Shown here: positions 15,187 through 23,599 of the stretch, piece by piece
Position numbering within the stretch: the stretch's first letter is position 1
How the letters are laid out: every line of letters starts with the position of its first letter
Assembly (NCBI GenBank): GCA_964619065.1
Contig: CAZUCC010000001.1
Span: forward strand, 1 to 64,000
Direction of reading: 5' to 3'
DNA: 64,000 nucleotides
Source: JANXUC01 sp964619065
Lineage (GTDB): Bacteria; Acidobacteriota; Terriglobia; Terriglobales; Acidobacteriaceae
Notes under the pieces: generated by a model
Database searches by the model: none
Told to the model about the DNA's origin: nothing
What the model saw: only the letters and a program-made list of their open reading frames with translations
Made by a program: the position numbers and the translations under genes

Positions 15187-16103
15187 ACAAGGCTCCTTTG
15201 CGGTATTTGCGAGACGCATTCTCGTCGCTCGCCCCCCTCGCTCGTGAGCAGGCGAACAATTTCCTCGACCATCTCCTGCTGGGATGCAGGACTGAAGTGT
15301 TCCAATCGTGGATGCGGCTCAACTACGACCACACACATTCCCTCAGGCGTAGGCGCCAACGCCAGCTCCACAAAGTTGAGGCCGGCCGCCGTGGCGAAGC
15401 GCAGCAAGGACGGCTCCAGTCGTAGCGCATCCGGGCAGGGCTCCCCCTCCCAGATCACATGCTCACCTACCACACAGAACAGCTGTGTTTTTCCGTGGGG
15501 AACCGCCAGACAAACCGGGCTCACCCGCTGCAACGCAGCTAGGCCCGCCCATTCTTCCTCGCGAGTTACGAGGTAACGAACTTCGCCCGAGATCGGTGCG
15601 TAAACCGTACCCGCCACTCCTTCCGCGCCCACCGCTCGACCGAACCCCCGGGCCTCGTGCTCGACATTGGTCACCACCGTTTCCGGCATCGAAAGCCCAC
15701 AACGATGCAACAGCGGCTGCCACGACAAGAGGGGACACTGCGGCCGATACCAGGTTGCAGAGGGATAGCGGTTGACGACCGGACACGGCAAGCTCCATAA
15801 CCACGCCAGCAGCGCCGCTTGCGTCTCGGCTTGCATATATGCCAGGTCCGCGGGCTCCCAATCGAGAGGATCCATCCACCCTGAGCTGCGCACCAACACA
15901 CCCGCGATGCCATCGTCAGCCACGGGCGGCTCTTCCTCCCAACCAAGCTGGCTGACGGACTCCTCGTTATTGAGCCTCCATGCAAAGCGCCACGGATGCA
16001 CAAGTGGGTTGGTGACAATACGGCTGGGGAAGTTGCGTGCCTCTAGTTCGTTGCGAACGCGCAGGCAGCAAGGATCTTGAGGGTCGCCCAACAGTAGGTG
16101 CAC
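15183..16103 (-). CDS. Degenerate ATP-grasp-like partner protein
   Basis: A 306-residue protein with the same overall plan as its downstream neighbour (N-terminal Leu-Leu-Leu-Gly-Asp-Pro segment, Pro-Val-Val-Asn-Arg at mid-length, ATP-grasp-like C-terminus), but the expected Glu-Val-Asn-Pro reads Glu-Pro-His-Pro and the Asn-Val-Arg signature is not seen. It may be a catalytically dead or altered partner. A GTG at 16103, preceded by AGGGAG, gives the most natural N-terminus; an in-frame TTG 23 codons upstream is possible. Its stop overlaps the ligase start (GTGA), so the two are translationally coupled. Confidence 0.7.
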   Translation of the reverse strand: MHLLLGDPQDPCCLRVRNELEARNFPSRIVTNPLVHPWRFAWRLNNEESVSQLGWEEEPPVADDGIAGVLVRSSGWMDPLDWEPADLAYMQAETQAALLAWLWSLPCPVVNRYPSATWYRPQCPLLSWQPLLHRCGLSMPETVVTNVEHEARGFGRAVGAEGVAGTVYAPISGEVRYLVTREEEWAGLAALQRVSPVCLAVPHGKTQLFCVVGEHVIWEGEPCPDALRLEPSLLRFATAAGLNFVELALAPTPEGMCVVVVEPHPRLEHFSPASQQEMVEEIVRLLTSEGGERRECVSQIPQRSLV

Positions 16104-16434
16104 AGTCACATCTCCCTGCAAGTATTGAACGGGTCTCTCTGCTTTGACATCTCTATTCCTCTGACGGAACAAGAGACGCCCATTACTCGAGACTCATCAT
16201 TGCGTTGTTGCACGCCAGGAATGAAGCACCCTGAGCGCGATAGCGCGGATCACTTACGTCTCTAAGCCACGCATGCTGTTAACGAGAAAATCCGCCACGA
16301 AAAGTCAACGGCCAGGAGGGAAGACCAACAAAGTAGTTTGATATGGAAAATAAGTCAACAAGAATCAGAACAAACTTGGAGACAGGCGAAGTGTAGGTAA
16401 ATTCAGATTCCGGAATACTTCTAAGGTAACTTAC

Positions 16435-17127
16435 CTATACCATCTCCGCTCGAATTCCTCGCGCTGCTGCTGCTGGATCGCTCGCTCCCGTGATCGGCCT
16501 TCCTACCACGATATGCGACGCTCCGGCTGCGAGCGCTTCGGCGGGAGTTACCACTCGGGCCTGGTCTCCGGCTGGGCTGCCGGTTGGACGCACGCCCGGG
16601 GTCACGAGCAAGAAATTTTTCCCGAACTCGCTCCGTAGTCGATGGGCCTCGTGGGCCGACGCTACAATGCCTTGGCACCCGTCCGTCAGCGCGATGGCCG
16701 CCAGACGCATCACTTGGTCCAGCACGTGCCCGCGAACCCCAGTCTTTTCTAGATCGTCATCACTCATGCTGGTCAGCACCGTGACCGCCAGCACCGCCAG
16801 TCCCGGACGGGCCCTCGCCGCCTCCACCGCCGCGCGCAGCATCTTGCCACCACCCGAGGCATGCACCGTCAGCATGTCCACACCCAGCTTGGCGGCTTCG
16901 CCCACCGCCCCAGCGACCGTATTCGGGATATCGTGGTATTTAAGGTCGAGAAAGACCTTCTTGCCGGCGGCGGTCAGGTCGCGGACGGCCTGCGGGCCTT
17001 CGGCTGTGAAGAGCTGCTTCCCTACTTTGTAAAAGACAGCGGATTCCCCCACTGCGGAGACGATCCGGCGTGTCTCCGCCGCGGAGGGGACATCCAAGGC
17101 AATGATTAGACGCTCGCGCGGGTCCAT
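16435..17127 (-). CDS. pyrF: Orotidine 5'-phosphate decarboxylase
   Basis: A 230-residue enzyme of pyrimidine synthesis that converts OMP to UMP. The catalytic Asp-x-Lys-x-x-Asp motif is Asp61-Leu-Lys63-Tyr-His-Asp66, followed by Ile-Pro-Asn-Thr. The phosphate-binding end Val-Thr-Pro-Gly-Val-Arg-Pro and Val-Val-Gly-Arg-Pro-Ile-Thr is intact. Its length is normal for the type I family. Its stop overlaps a small inverted repeat (AGGTAA-C-TTACCT). A 35-bp space separates it from rlpA upstream on the same strand. Confidence 0.96.
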   Translation of the reverse strand: MDPRERLIIALDVPSAAETRRIVSAVGESAVFYKVGKQLFTAEGPQAVRDLTAAGKKVFLDLKYHDIPNTVAGAVGEAAKLGVDMLTVHASGGGKMLRAAVEAARARPGLAVLAVTVLTSMSDDDLEKTGVRGHVLDQVMRLAAIALTDGCQGIVASAHEAHRLRSEFGKNFLLVTPGVRPTGSPAGDQARVVTPAEALAAGASHIVVGRPITGASDPAAAARGIRAEMV

Positions 17128-17162
17128 TGCCTTGGAGTGTACTGAGTTTGTGGGTGTAGACG

Positions 17163-17768
17163 CTACTGCCGTAGCATCGCTTCGGTTTGCGGGATTGGGC
17201 GCCGAGCTGTTTGGAGGCTGCGGGCTAGAATCTGACGCTCCAGAGCCCGGCTGATGGAAGCGTTCCGGATGGCCGCTTGTTGCGCCGCGCTCCGCCGTTC
17301 GGGAGCCAGATCCAGTCTTACGCGCTGGATCCCTGTGCCGCTCATCCCAAGAATCTGGGCAGCGCCGTAGGAAACATCAATGATCCGTCCATCCACCACC
17401 GGTCCCCGGTCGTTGACGCGCAGGATCACGGCACGGCCGTTGCACAGGTTGGTCACCCGAATTCGGGTGCCCAAAGGAAGCGAAGGGTGGGCGGCGGTCA
17501 GGTCGTACATATCGTAGGGCTCACCGCTGGCGGTAGTGCGGCCCTGAAAGTAGTCTCCGTACCACGACGCGGTACCCACCTGATAGGGGCGGGCGCGGTG
17601 GGCTCCCACTCGTTCAGACATGCCTGCTCTCGCGGCCAGGGCCTGGTTTTGTTGTAGTTCCAAGTTCCCTTTCGTAATGGTGGCTTCCGATGGTTCGGGC
17701 CTGTGCGTGGCTGCCAGGCTGGCTAACGACAGCAACAACGCCAGTCCGTAAGCTGTAGGTCTTCGCAT
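17163..17768 (-). CDS. rlpA: RlpA-like septal ring lytic transglycosylase / DPBB protein
   Basis: A 201-residue secreted protein. A signal peptide (about residues 1-20) is followed by a double-psi beta-barrel (about 62-155) with the RlpA signature Gly-Thr-Ala-Ser-Trp-Tyr-Gly, Arg-Thr-Thr-Ala-Ser-Gly-Glu, Ala-Ala-His, and Val-Asn-Asp-Arg-Gly-Pro. RlpA cleaves peptidoglycan strands lacking stem peptides at the septum. There is no C-terminal SPOR domain; the tail is Arg/Ala-rich. It is divergent from thiD across an AT-rich space. Confidence 0.88.
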   Translation of the reverse strand: MRRPTAYGLALLLSLASLAATHRPEPSEATITKGNLELQQNQALAARAGMSERVGAHRARPYQVGTASWYGDYFQGRTTASGEPYDMYDLTAAHPSLPLGTRIRVTNLCNGRAVILRVNDRGPVVDGRIIDVSYGAAQILGMSGTGIQRVRLDLAPERRSAAQQAAIRNASISRALERQILARSLQTARRPIPQTEAMLRQ

Positions 17769-18195
17769 GCACTCACCTCATTTTCAAAGTCAGCGGTCGA
17801 TTCGACGACTGTCCATCACTGGGTATTCGTCAATGGTAGAGGCCCGAATTGACGTAAGTCAAGTGACTCTGTGGATTATTTTTCAATCATCCATGTCATG
17901 TTACTTAATGTTTTACTTTATATATATTTGTATATGTAATTGTATTAATAGATAATTATTTCACTTACTACGTATGAGTAAAACTTGCCGATATGCTTGC
18001 ATCTCTATGTTTCTAAACGACTTGACTCCAAGTTACAGTAACAAGAGTGAAATCAGCAACTTACCCGGGAGTTTCCGCCGCAAATGGTTACCATCGAGTG
18101 CGATCGGTAACCAGTGCGAGCTCCTGCCGACCCTTCGAACCCCCATCCCTGTAAGGGACTTGCCGCCAGAGATATTTCAGATACAGTCGGAATGT
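17769..18195. other. AT-rich divergent promoter region rlpA/thiD
   Basis: A 427-bp space between divergent rlpA and thiD, strikingly AT-rich at 17880-17970 compared with its GC-rich surroundings. It contains the inverted repeat TTGAC-GTAA-GTCAA (17849-17862). No TPP riboswitch core was recognised. An upstream-extended thiD reading frame (ATG 17974) crosses much of it but lacks the family N-terminus. Confidence 0.6.
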
Positions 18196-19059
18196 ATGTC
18201 TCCAACGCCCCCGGTCGTGCTTACGATTGCCGGCTTTGACCCCTCTTCGGGGGCTGGCGTTACGGCGGACATCAAAACCATTGCCGCCCATGGCTGCTAT
18301 GGGGTCGCCTGCATTACGGCCTTGACCGTGCAGTCCACCAGCGGGGTTCGCCGAACTGAACCTGTCTCGCCAGCACTGGTCCTGGAAACTCTCGAAGAGC
18401 TGGCACGCGATATCCCCATTGCTGCCGTTCACATAGGTATGCTGGGCGACCGCGCGGTGGCTTCCGCCGTGGTCGGCTTCCTGGCCAGCCACAACCTTCC
18501 GAATATCGTGCTTGATCCGGTGTTGCGGTCATCCTCCGGCACCACCCTACTGGAACCCAAGGGAGCCGCAATTCTGGTGGAACGGCTTCTCCCCATAGCG
18601 ACTGTGATTACCCCCAACATCGACGAAGCCGCTCACTTAACGGGGCTGCCGGTCTCAAACCCAGACCAGATGCGTGCCGCGGCGGAGCACCTTCACCGTA
18701 TGGGAGCCGCGAATGTAGTGGTTACAGGCGGTCATCTGGAGCGTGCTATCGACGTACTGGGCTTCACTACGCCCGCAGGGCAGTTTGAGTTCGAAGTCTT
18801 CCAATCGCCGCGGTTGCAAACAACTTCCACCCACGGTACTGGCTGCGCCTTTGCCACCGCCCTCGCCTGTCATGTCGCACTGGGACGCTGCCTGCCGGAA
18901 GCGGTTCTCCTCACCAAGGCTTATGTTGCCGCTGCGATCGCCAACGCTCATCCTCTCGGAAAAGGAAACGGGCCCGTGCACCATCTTTACCGGATGAGTG
19001 AGCCTTCGCGGCAGAGGGCGCGAGCCGCAGACTCGGGTGGGAGCGGAGAGCATGGGTAG
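18196..19059 (+). CDS. thiD: Hydroxymethylpyrimidine/phosphomethylpyrimidine kinase
   Basis: A 287-residue kinase of thiamine synthesis that phosphorylates HMP and HMP-P. The start at 18196 gives the family N-terminus Val-Val-Leu-Thr-Ile-Ala-Gly-Phe-Asp-Pro-Ser-Ser-Gly-Ala-Gly. The anion-hole motif Thr-His-Gly-Thr-Gly-Cys-Ala is intact near residue 215, and Asp-Pro-Val-Leu-Arg-Ser-Ser-Ser-Gly is conserved. An Arg/Ser/Gly-rich tail extends past the usual end. No other thi gene adjoins, so it stands alone here. Confidence 0.93.
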   Translation: MSPTPPVVLTIAGFDPSSGAGVTADIKTIAAHGCYGVACITALTVQSTSGVRRTEPVSPALVLETLEELARDIPIAAVHIGMLGDRAVASAVVGFLASHNLPNIVLDPVLRSSSGTTLLEPKGAAILVERLLPIATVITPNIDEAAHLTGLPVSNPDQMRAAAEHLHRMGAANVVVTGGHLERAIDVLGFTTPAGQFEFEVFQSPRLQTTSTHGTGCAFATALACHVALGRCLPEAVLLTKAYVAAAIANAHPLGKGNGPVHHLYRMSEPSRQRARAADSGGSGEHG

Positions 19060-19102
19060 CATCCAATAAAAGGTGGATACAGAAGTTGCCAGGAGGAGCG
19101 GG

Positions 19103-19620
19103 ATGAAATGGCTATGGTTAGTCGGCGGCGGTCTTATTCTGCTGGTAGCGCTGGTGGCCGTCGTGGGGGCGATGCTTCCGCAGACCCATCAGGCTTCGCG
19201 CAAGGCGCGTTTCCGTGTCTCGCCTGAGGTCTTTTGTATGCAGTCCTTGCGGGTCCTCCGGACTGGCGTAAGGAGGTTAAGAGCTTCGCGATTCTTCCAG
19301 AACAGGACGGACGGAAACGGTGGTGGGAACAGAACAACTACGGCAAGAAAATAACTTTCGAACTGGTGGAGGCCAAGCCTCCCGAGCACCTGGCGGTACG
19401 GATCGCGGATCAGGGTCTTCCCTACGGCGGAACTTGGACGTTTGTCATCACTCCGGTGGCTGGCGGGGGTTCGGAGTTGTATATCCGGGAAGATGGTGAA
19501 ATCTACAACCTAATTTTCCGCTTCATGGCGCGATTTATTTTGGGCTATACGGCCAGCATTGAGAGCCATCTGCGAGGACTGGGCGCGAAATTCGGAGAAC
19601 CAATAACAATTGAGAGGTGA
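19103..19620 (+). pseudogene. SRPBCC (polyketide cyclase-like) membrane-anchored protein, frameshifted
   Basis: Two overlapping frames make one protein. The first (ATG 19103, AGGAGG 7 nt upstream) gives a TM segment and the SRPBCC start Ser-Arg-Lys-Ala-Arg-Phe-Arg-Val-Ser-Pro-Glu-Val. The second, in another frame from about 19234, continues with Tyr-Ala-Val-Leu-Ala-Gly-Pro-Pro-Asp-Trp-Arg-Lys-Glu-Val through Tyr-Gly-Gly-Thr-Trp-Thr-Phe to the end. The break is at about 19225-19236 in GTCTTTTGTATG, and a one-base insertion or a two-base deletion there would restore the frame. It is either a real pseudogene or a sequencing error. Confidence 0.75.
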
Positions 19621-19715
19621 TCAATGGGGCGGGAGATTGCACATTCGCTTCGTTACCAACGATGAACGTTTCCGGGGAAGGCGTATGCGCGGTGAACGGA
19701 CCCGGCCGGTGCCAG

Positions 19716-20138
19716 CTACCGCGTAGATGGACGTTTGAGCAGAATCCCGGCGACAAAAGACGCCACCGATGCCACCAACCATTCAATCCGCCAAGCCTGG
19801 ACGACTTGCCAATCCAGGACGGTCTGGGGATTGGAGAACAGGCCAGCTAGCACCGCAGCGGCGGCGCACGCCAGCCCCAGGAAAAATGCGACCAGCGGAC
19901 CCAGGCTGAGGCCGAACATCACTTGCAGGTTACTGATTTCAAAGCGGCCGAGCCAGCCGGAGGAGAACGCCATACCACGGGTTTCGCCGCAGGCATGGCA
20001 ATAAGCCGCGCCCGGGACAAATTCAGCGCCACATGCGGAGCAAGCCGTCGCGAATTCAGCGGGGGAGGGCTGAAGCCGGGCGGATTCGGCGGGGGAGTGC
20101 CAGAATTCTTGCGTCACACTTCGAACTACATCGGGCAT
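19716..20138 (-). CDS. Zinc-ribbon membrane protein
   Basis: A 140-residue protein with a zinc ribbon, Cys-Ser-Ala-Cys and Cys-His-Ala-Cys (about residues 33-51), followed by two hydrophobic segments (about 70-95 and 115-135). This ribbon-plus-membrane plan is common in Acidobacteriota. The function is unknown. It converges with the SRPBCC locus. Confidence 0.7.
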   Translation of the reverse strand: MPDVVRSVTQEFWHSPAESARLQPSPAEFATACSACGAEFVPGAAYCHACGETRGMAFSSGWLGRFEISNLQVMFGLSLGPLVAFFLGLACAAAAVLAGLFSNPQTVLDWQVVQAWRIEWLVASVASFVAGILLKRPSTR

Positions 20139-20485
20139 AGAGAGAAACCAGTTATGTTAGTAGGCAATAAAGCACGCCATCAGCCAAAACGCTCAAACCC
20201 TTAAGTCTATCTGTGAATAGCACTTACAGCCGTAGGTGGGGAGGGCGCCAAGTCATAGCGAGGCAAGTTTTACTGTCGGCCTGTATTTTCGCCTCTGTGA
20301 AACCTGACATTACGATTTTCCCCAGACGCTGAATTTCAGGGAATAGCCAGTCAGGTTCCCGGCGAAGTGGCCGAGTACGTCGGCCGCAGCTCCCTGCAAA
20401 ATCCAAATGCCCCAGCAGTTCCCTGCTGGGGCGTTTGCGGTTTTGCGTTCTTACGAACAGCGGAGCCGTGTCTTTGGGTCTTCAT
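20139..20485. other. Intergenic space upstream of the zinc-ribbon gene
   Basis: 347 bp with no convincing gene. It holds the promoter side of the zinc-ribbon gene and, at 20409-20432, a hairpin downstream of the beta-helix gene. Short open frames here have no ribosome-binding site or family resemblance. Confidence 0.6.
20409..20432 (-). terminator. Hairpin terminator of the beta-helix gene
   Basis: A perfect 10-bp stem, GCCCCAGCAG/CTGCTGGGGC, with a 4-nt loop. On the minus strand it is followed by ATTTGGATTTT, a weak U-tract. It lies 54 bp after the stop of the large secreted protein. Confidence 0.75.
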
Positions 20486-23353
20486 CTAGTGCTCGTAGGC
20501 ACCGATATCGATATTCGCACCCTGAACGCGTGCGTTGCCGGCAAAGTCCAGGGTACCGATGATCGTCGAGCCTAGATTGATTCCCGAATTCACGGCTGGC
20601 GATGCGGCCGCCACGTGCAGGTCGGGAGTCGTGAGGTTGAGGTATTGGGGATTACTGAACGGTGAGTGCGCGTCTTTACCGGAAGCTGACTGGTAGGCCG
20701 AATATCCGGTATAGGCGGTTGCGTTCCAGGTCCAGGAGCTATTGGTTGCTCCACCAGCGGAGAAGTACAAGTTGTAGTCGGCATCCACGGGATTGGCCGA
20801 GGAGTTTGTGTAGCTGTAAATGAAGAGGTTTTGCGCACCCGCGTAGACGATGTTGTTTTTGAACACGTTGTTGGTGGCATAGTACTGAATCTGGAACTCG
20901 CCTTCGCCGGTGTTCTTAGTGTCGTTGTTGTAGAACGAATTGTTCACGAAGTTGCAGTGATCGGTGCCTCCGCGCTTCGAATCATAACCGCCGATAGTGA
21001 GGCCGGATGCGTTGTTGTTGTAGACGAGGTTGCTGCGCACGGTCACGTAGCTGCTGGTCTTGCCGGGCCACTCGCTAGCTACTTCCATAGCGAAGTCGGT
21101 GTTGCGGATCACATTGCGTTCGATGGTAACTCGGGTACAGCCGTCACAATAAATCCCATCGGCAGCGTAAGAAGCGCCGTAGGCGGGATTGCCATAGGAC
21201 GTGATGTTGTAGATGGTGTTGCCACTGATGACACCATCCCGGGCCTGATCCGTGGCGGTGTTGGATGAGACCTTCTCGAAACCGATGGCATCGATAGCGA
21301 TATTGTTGTTGTCGTGGATGACATTATTGGTGATGGTCCAGTACTGTACGTTGCCATCCACGGTGAGGGATTCACTGCAGCCCAGCGTTAGGTGGTCGAG
21401 CTGGTTGCTGTCGATGATGAGATTGTTGATCGCGGTCGTTGCGTTGGTTCCATAGGCGGCCAGTCCGAGCGCATTGGCATTGCAGCCGGAGGCGCTGTTC
21501 TTGATGTCGTGGATATGGTTGTTCAGGATTTGGATATAGCTGTCGGCTCCGGTAATCCAGATACCGACGGGAACATTGGCGGTGCTGGAGGTCGAGTAAT
21601 TGCGGATCTCAAGTCCAACGATTTTGATGTAGTCGTGATTGGCGATGTTAATGAGACCGGTTTCGCCGCTGACGCTCAAACCGGTGCCGTCCACGATGGC
21701 GGTCTCGCCGGAATAGCTTTGGAAGGTGATATAGCCTCCCGTGGCTGAGCCGGACACGTTGATGGTGACGGACTCGATATAGATCCCACCGCGAATGTAG
21801 ATAGTGTCGCCCGCAAGCGCAACATTGGCGGCGTGTTGAATGGTTCGCCACGGTGAACTGATGGTGCCGGAATTGGCATCGTTGCCGGTAGTGGAAACGT
21901 AGAACGCCAACGTGTTATTTGGCGCGGTCACGGTGACAGTGGCTGAGGCCGATTTCGTGGTATCGGCCTGGGAAACGGCGGTGACGGTCACAGTCGCTGG
22001 GCTGGGGACAGCAGATGGAGCGGCGTAGAGGCCGTTAGCCGTGATCGTACCAACCGTGGAATTGCCGCCAACTGCGCCATTCACTTTCCAGGTGACAGCA
22101 GTGTTGGTGGAACCTGTGACGGTAGCGGTGAACTGTTGCGTAAAGGTGGTTTGCACCGACGCGGAGGTCGGAGAGACGGAAACGGTGACCGCAGCGGCAG
22201 CAGTCACTGTGACGGTGGCCGAAGCGGACTTTGTGATGTCGGCTTGGGAGATTGCGGTTACGGTTACCGTAGCCGGGCTTGGCACTGCGGCAGGAGCGGT
22301 GTAGAGACCAGAAGTCGAGATGGTACCAACCGTGGAGTTCCCGCCAGCAACATTGTTGACTTGCCAGGTTACAGCGGTGTTGCTTGATCCCGTGACCGTG
22401 GCGGTGAACTGCTGCGTAGCCGCTGTCTGGACGGAGGCGGAAGTAGGGGAGACGGAAACGCTGACCGCCGCCGGGGCAATCACGGTCACCGTTGCGGACG
22501 CCGACTTCGTAGTATCCGCCTGAGAAATTGCCTTAACGGTTACTGCGGCCGGGCTTGGTACTGCGGCGGGAGCAGTGTAGAGACCCGAAGTCGAGATTGT
22601 GCCCACCGTGGAATTCCCACCAGCCACACCATTCACTTGCCAATTTACGGCCGTATTGGAGGAACCCGTAACCGTGGCTGTGAACTGTCGCGTGGCACCG
22701 GTTTGTACGGAGGCGGAAGTGGGGGAAATGGATACGGAAACGGTTTGCGCTCCACTGGTGACAACGACGGCCTCATAGTCAATATCGCAATTGTCGGCGT
22801 GGTTGTTGGAGACGAGTTGCATACGCATTTGGCCATCGCTGGCGCGAACGTAGTTGGCGAGTGTGCCGCTGGCGTTGAAAGTCAGAATGGTCCAGGCACC
22901 CCAACTAGGGGCGCCGGAGTTCGTCCCGACTGTCACATAAGAGGCTGTGCTCCAGTTGTAGAGCTGCCAAGTCCAGGTCTGGGTTACAGCATCGGGGCCC
23001 TGATAATTGACCTTCACCTGGATAGCGGTGACGGAGCTGGGTGCGATGGTCGTAGGCAGGGTGAACACCTGATAACCGGCATAGTTGGCGCTGGCGGTAG
23101 TTTGGAATTCGACGTATTTGGCCCAGGTATTGGTGGTACCGGATTCGTCGAGCAGATCGATGGAACTGGCGACAGGCTGGCCGCCACTTGTGCCACTGGT
23201 AGTTACGTAGGAGGACGGCACGAGCGTGGAAGTGGTTTGAGCCATAGCGGGATAGCAAAACAACGCTATGAGCAAGAGAATCATGCCTGCGAAAACGGAC
23301 GGGTGCAGGCGTTGAATGATGGGCTTGGAACCTACGACCGAGCGTTTCGACAT
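20486..23353 (-). CDS. Large secreted Ig-like / right-handed beta-helix protein
   Basis: A 955-residue exported protein. It has a signal peptide (about 1-38), an N-terminal beta-rich domain (about 40-200) and three Big_2-type Ig repeats of exactly 92 residues each (204-295, 296-387, 388-479) sharing Ser-Pro-Thr-Ser-Ala-Ser-Val-Gln-Thr. A C-terminal parallel beta-helix (about 483-950) starts Phe-Tyr-Val-Ser-Thr-Thr-Gly-Asn-Asp-Ala-Asn-Ser-Gly with many Asn/Asn-X-Ile rungs. Such proteins are often polysaccharide-binding or lyase-like; no catalytic residues could be assigned. The ATG has an AGGAG ribosome-binding site. Confidence 0.85.
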   Translation of the reverse strand: MSKRSVVGSKPIIQRLHPSVFAGMILLLIALFCYPAMAQTTSTLVPSSYVTTSGTSGGQPVASSIDLLDESGTTNTWAKYVEFQTTASANYAGYQVFTLPTTIAPSSVTAIQVKVNYQGPDAVTQTWTWQLYNWSTASYVTVGTNSGAPSWGAWTILTFNASGTLANYVRASDGQMRMQLVSNNHADNCDIDYEAVVVTSGAQTVSVSISPTSASVQTGATRQFTATVTGSSNTAVNWQVNGVAGGNSTVGTISTSGLYTAPAAVPSPAAVTVKAISQADTTKSASATVTVIAPAAVSVSVSPTSASVQTAATQQFTATVTGSSNTAVTWQVNNVAGGNSTVGTISTSGLYTAPAAVPSPATVTVTAISQADITKSASATVTVTAAAAVTVSVSPTSASVQTTFTQQFTATVTGSTNTAVTWKVNGAVGGNSTVGTITANGLYAAPSAVPSPATVTVTAVSQADTTKSASATVTVTAPNNTLAFYVSTTGNDANSGTISSPWRTIQHAANVALAGDTIYIRGGIYIESVTINVSGSATGGYITFQSYSGETAIVDGTGLSVSGETGLINIANHDYIKIVGLEIRNYSTSSTANVPVGIWITGADSYIQILNNHIHDIKNSASGCNANALGLAAYGTNATTAINNLIIDSNQLDHLTLGCSESLTVDGNVQYWTITNNVIHDNNNIAIDAIGFEKVSSNTATDQARDGVISGNTIYNITSYGNPAYGASYAADGIYCDGCTRVTIERNVIRNTDFAMEVASEWPGKTSSYVTVRSNLVYNNNASGLTIGGYDSKRGGTDHCNFVNNSFYNNDTKNTGEGEFQIQYYATNNVFKNNIVYAGAQNLFIYSYTNSSANPVDADYNLYFSAGGATNSSWTWNATAYTGYSAYQSASGKDAHSPFSNPQYLNLTTPDLHVAAASPAVNSGINLGSTIIGTLDFAGNARVQGANIDIGAYEH
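21917..22744 (-). repeat. Three 276-bp tandem repeats encoding Ig-like domains
   Basis: Three in-frame units of 276 bp (92 codons). By eye the DNA is very similar between units, with long identical runs such as the Thr-Gly-Ser-Ser-Asn-Thr-Ala-Val and Val-Pro-Ser-Pro-Ala coding segments. This suggests recent duplication or gene conversion. Confidence 0.85.
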
Positions 23354-23599
23354 AGCAATTCTCCTTTTCAGATCGAGCCAACGGGATAGACTTAATACTT
23401 ACGATTAATAACTTCGTATATTTATTTTAACTTTCGTTTCATTTTGTATTGCCAGAGACTTTATGACGCTGGATTGGTTCTGTCAAGCAGATTTTTGTGG
23501 CTGACGTCTGGAGCGGGCAAGTGTGTGACCGGGAGCCGTATTCCTAAGCCTGACATGCGTTGACCGGGCTGCTTCCGGCGTCTAACATGGCTCAACCTC

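Noticed and set aside
17974..18195. Upstream extension of thiD
   Set aside because: It adds residues with no family resemblance and crosses the AT-rich promoter. The start at 18196 gives the conserved N-terminus.
18000..18195. TPP riboswitch before thiD
   Set aside because: No CUGAGA-containing core or expected paired elements could be found in the upstream region.
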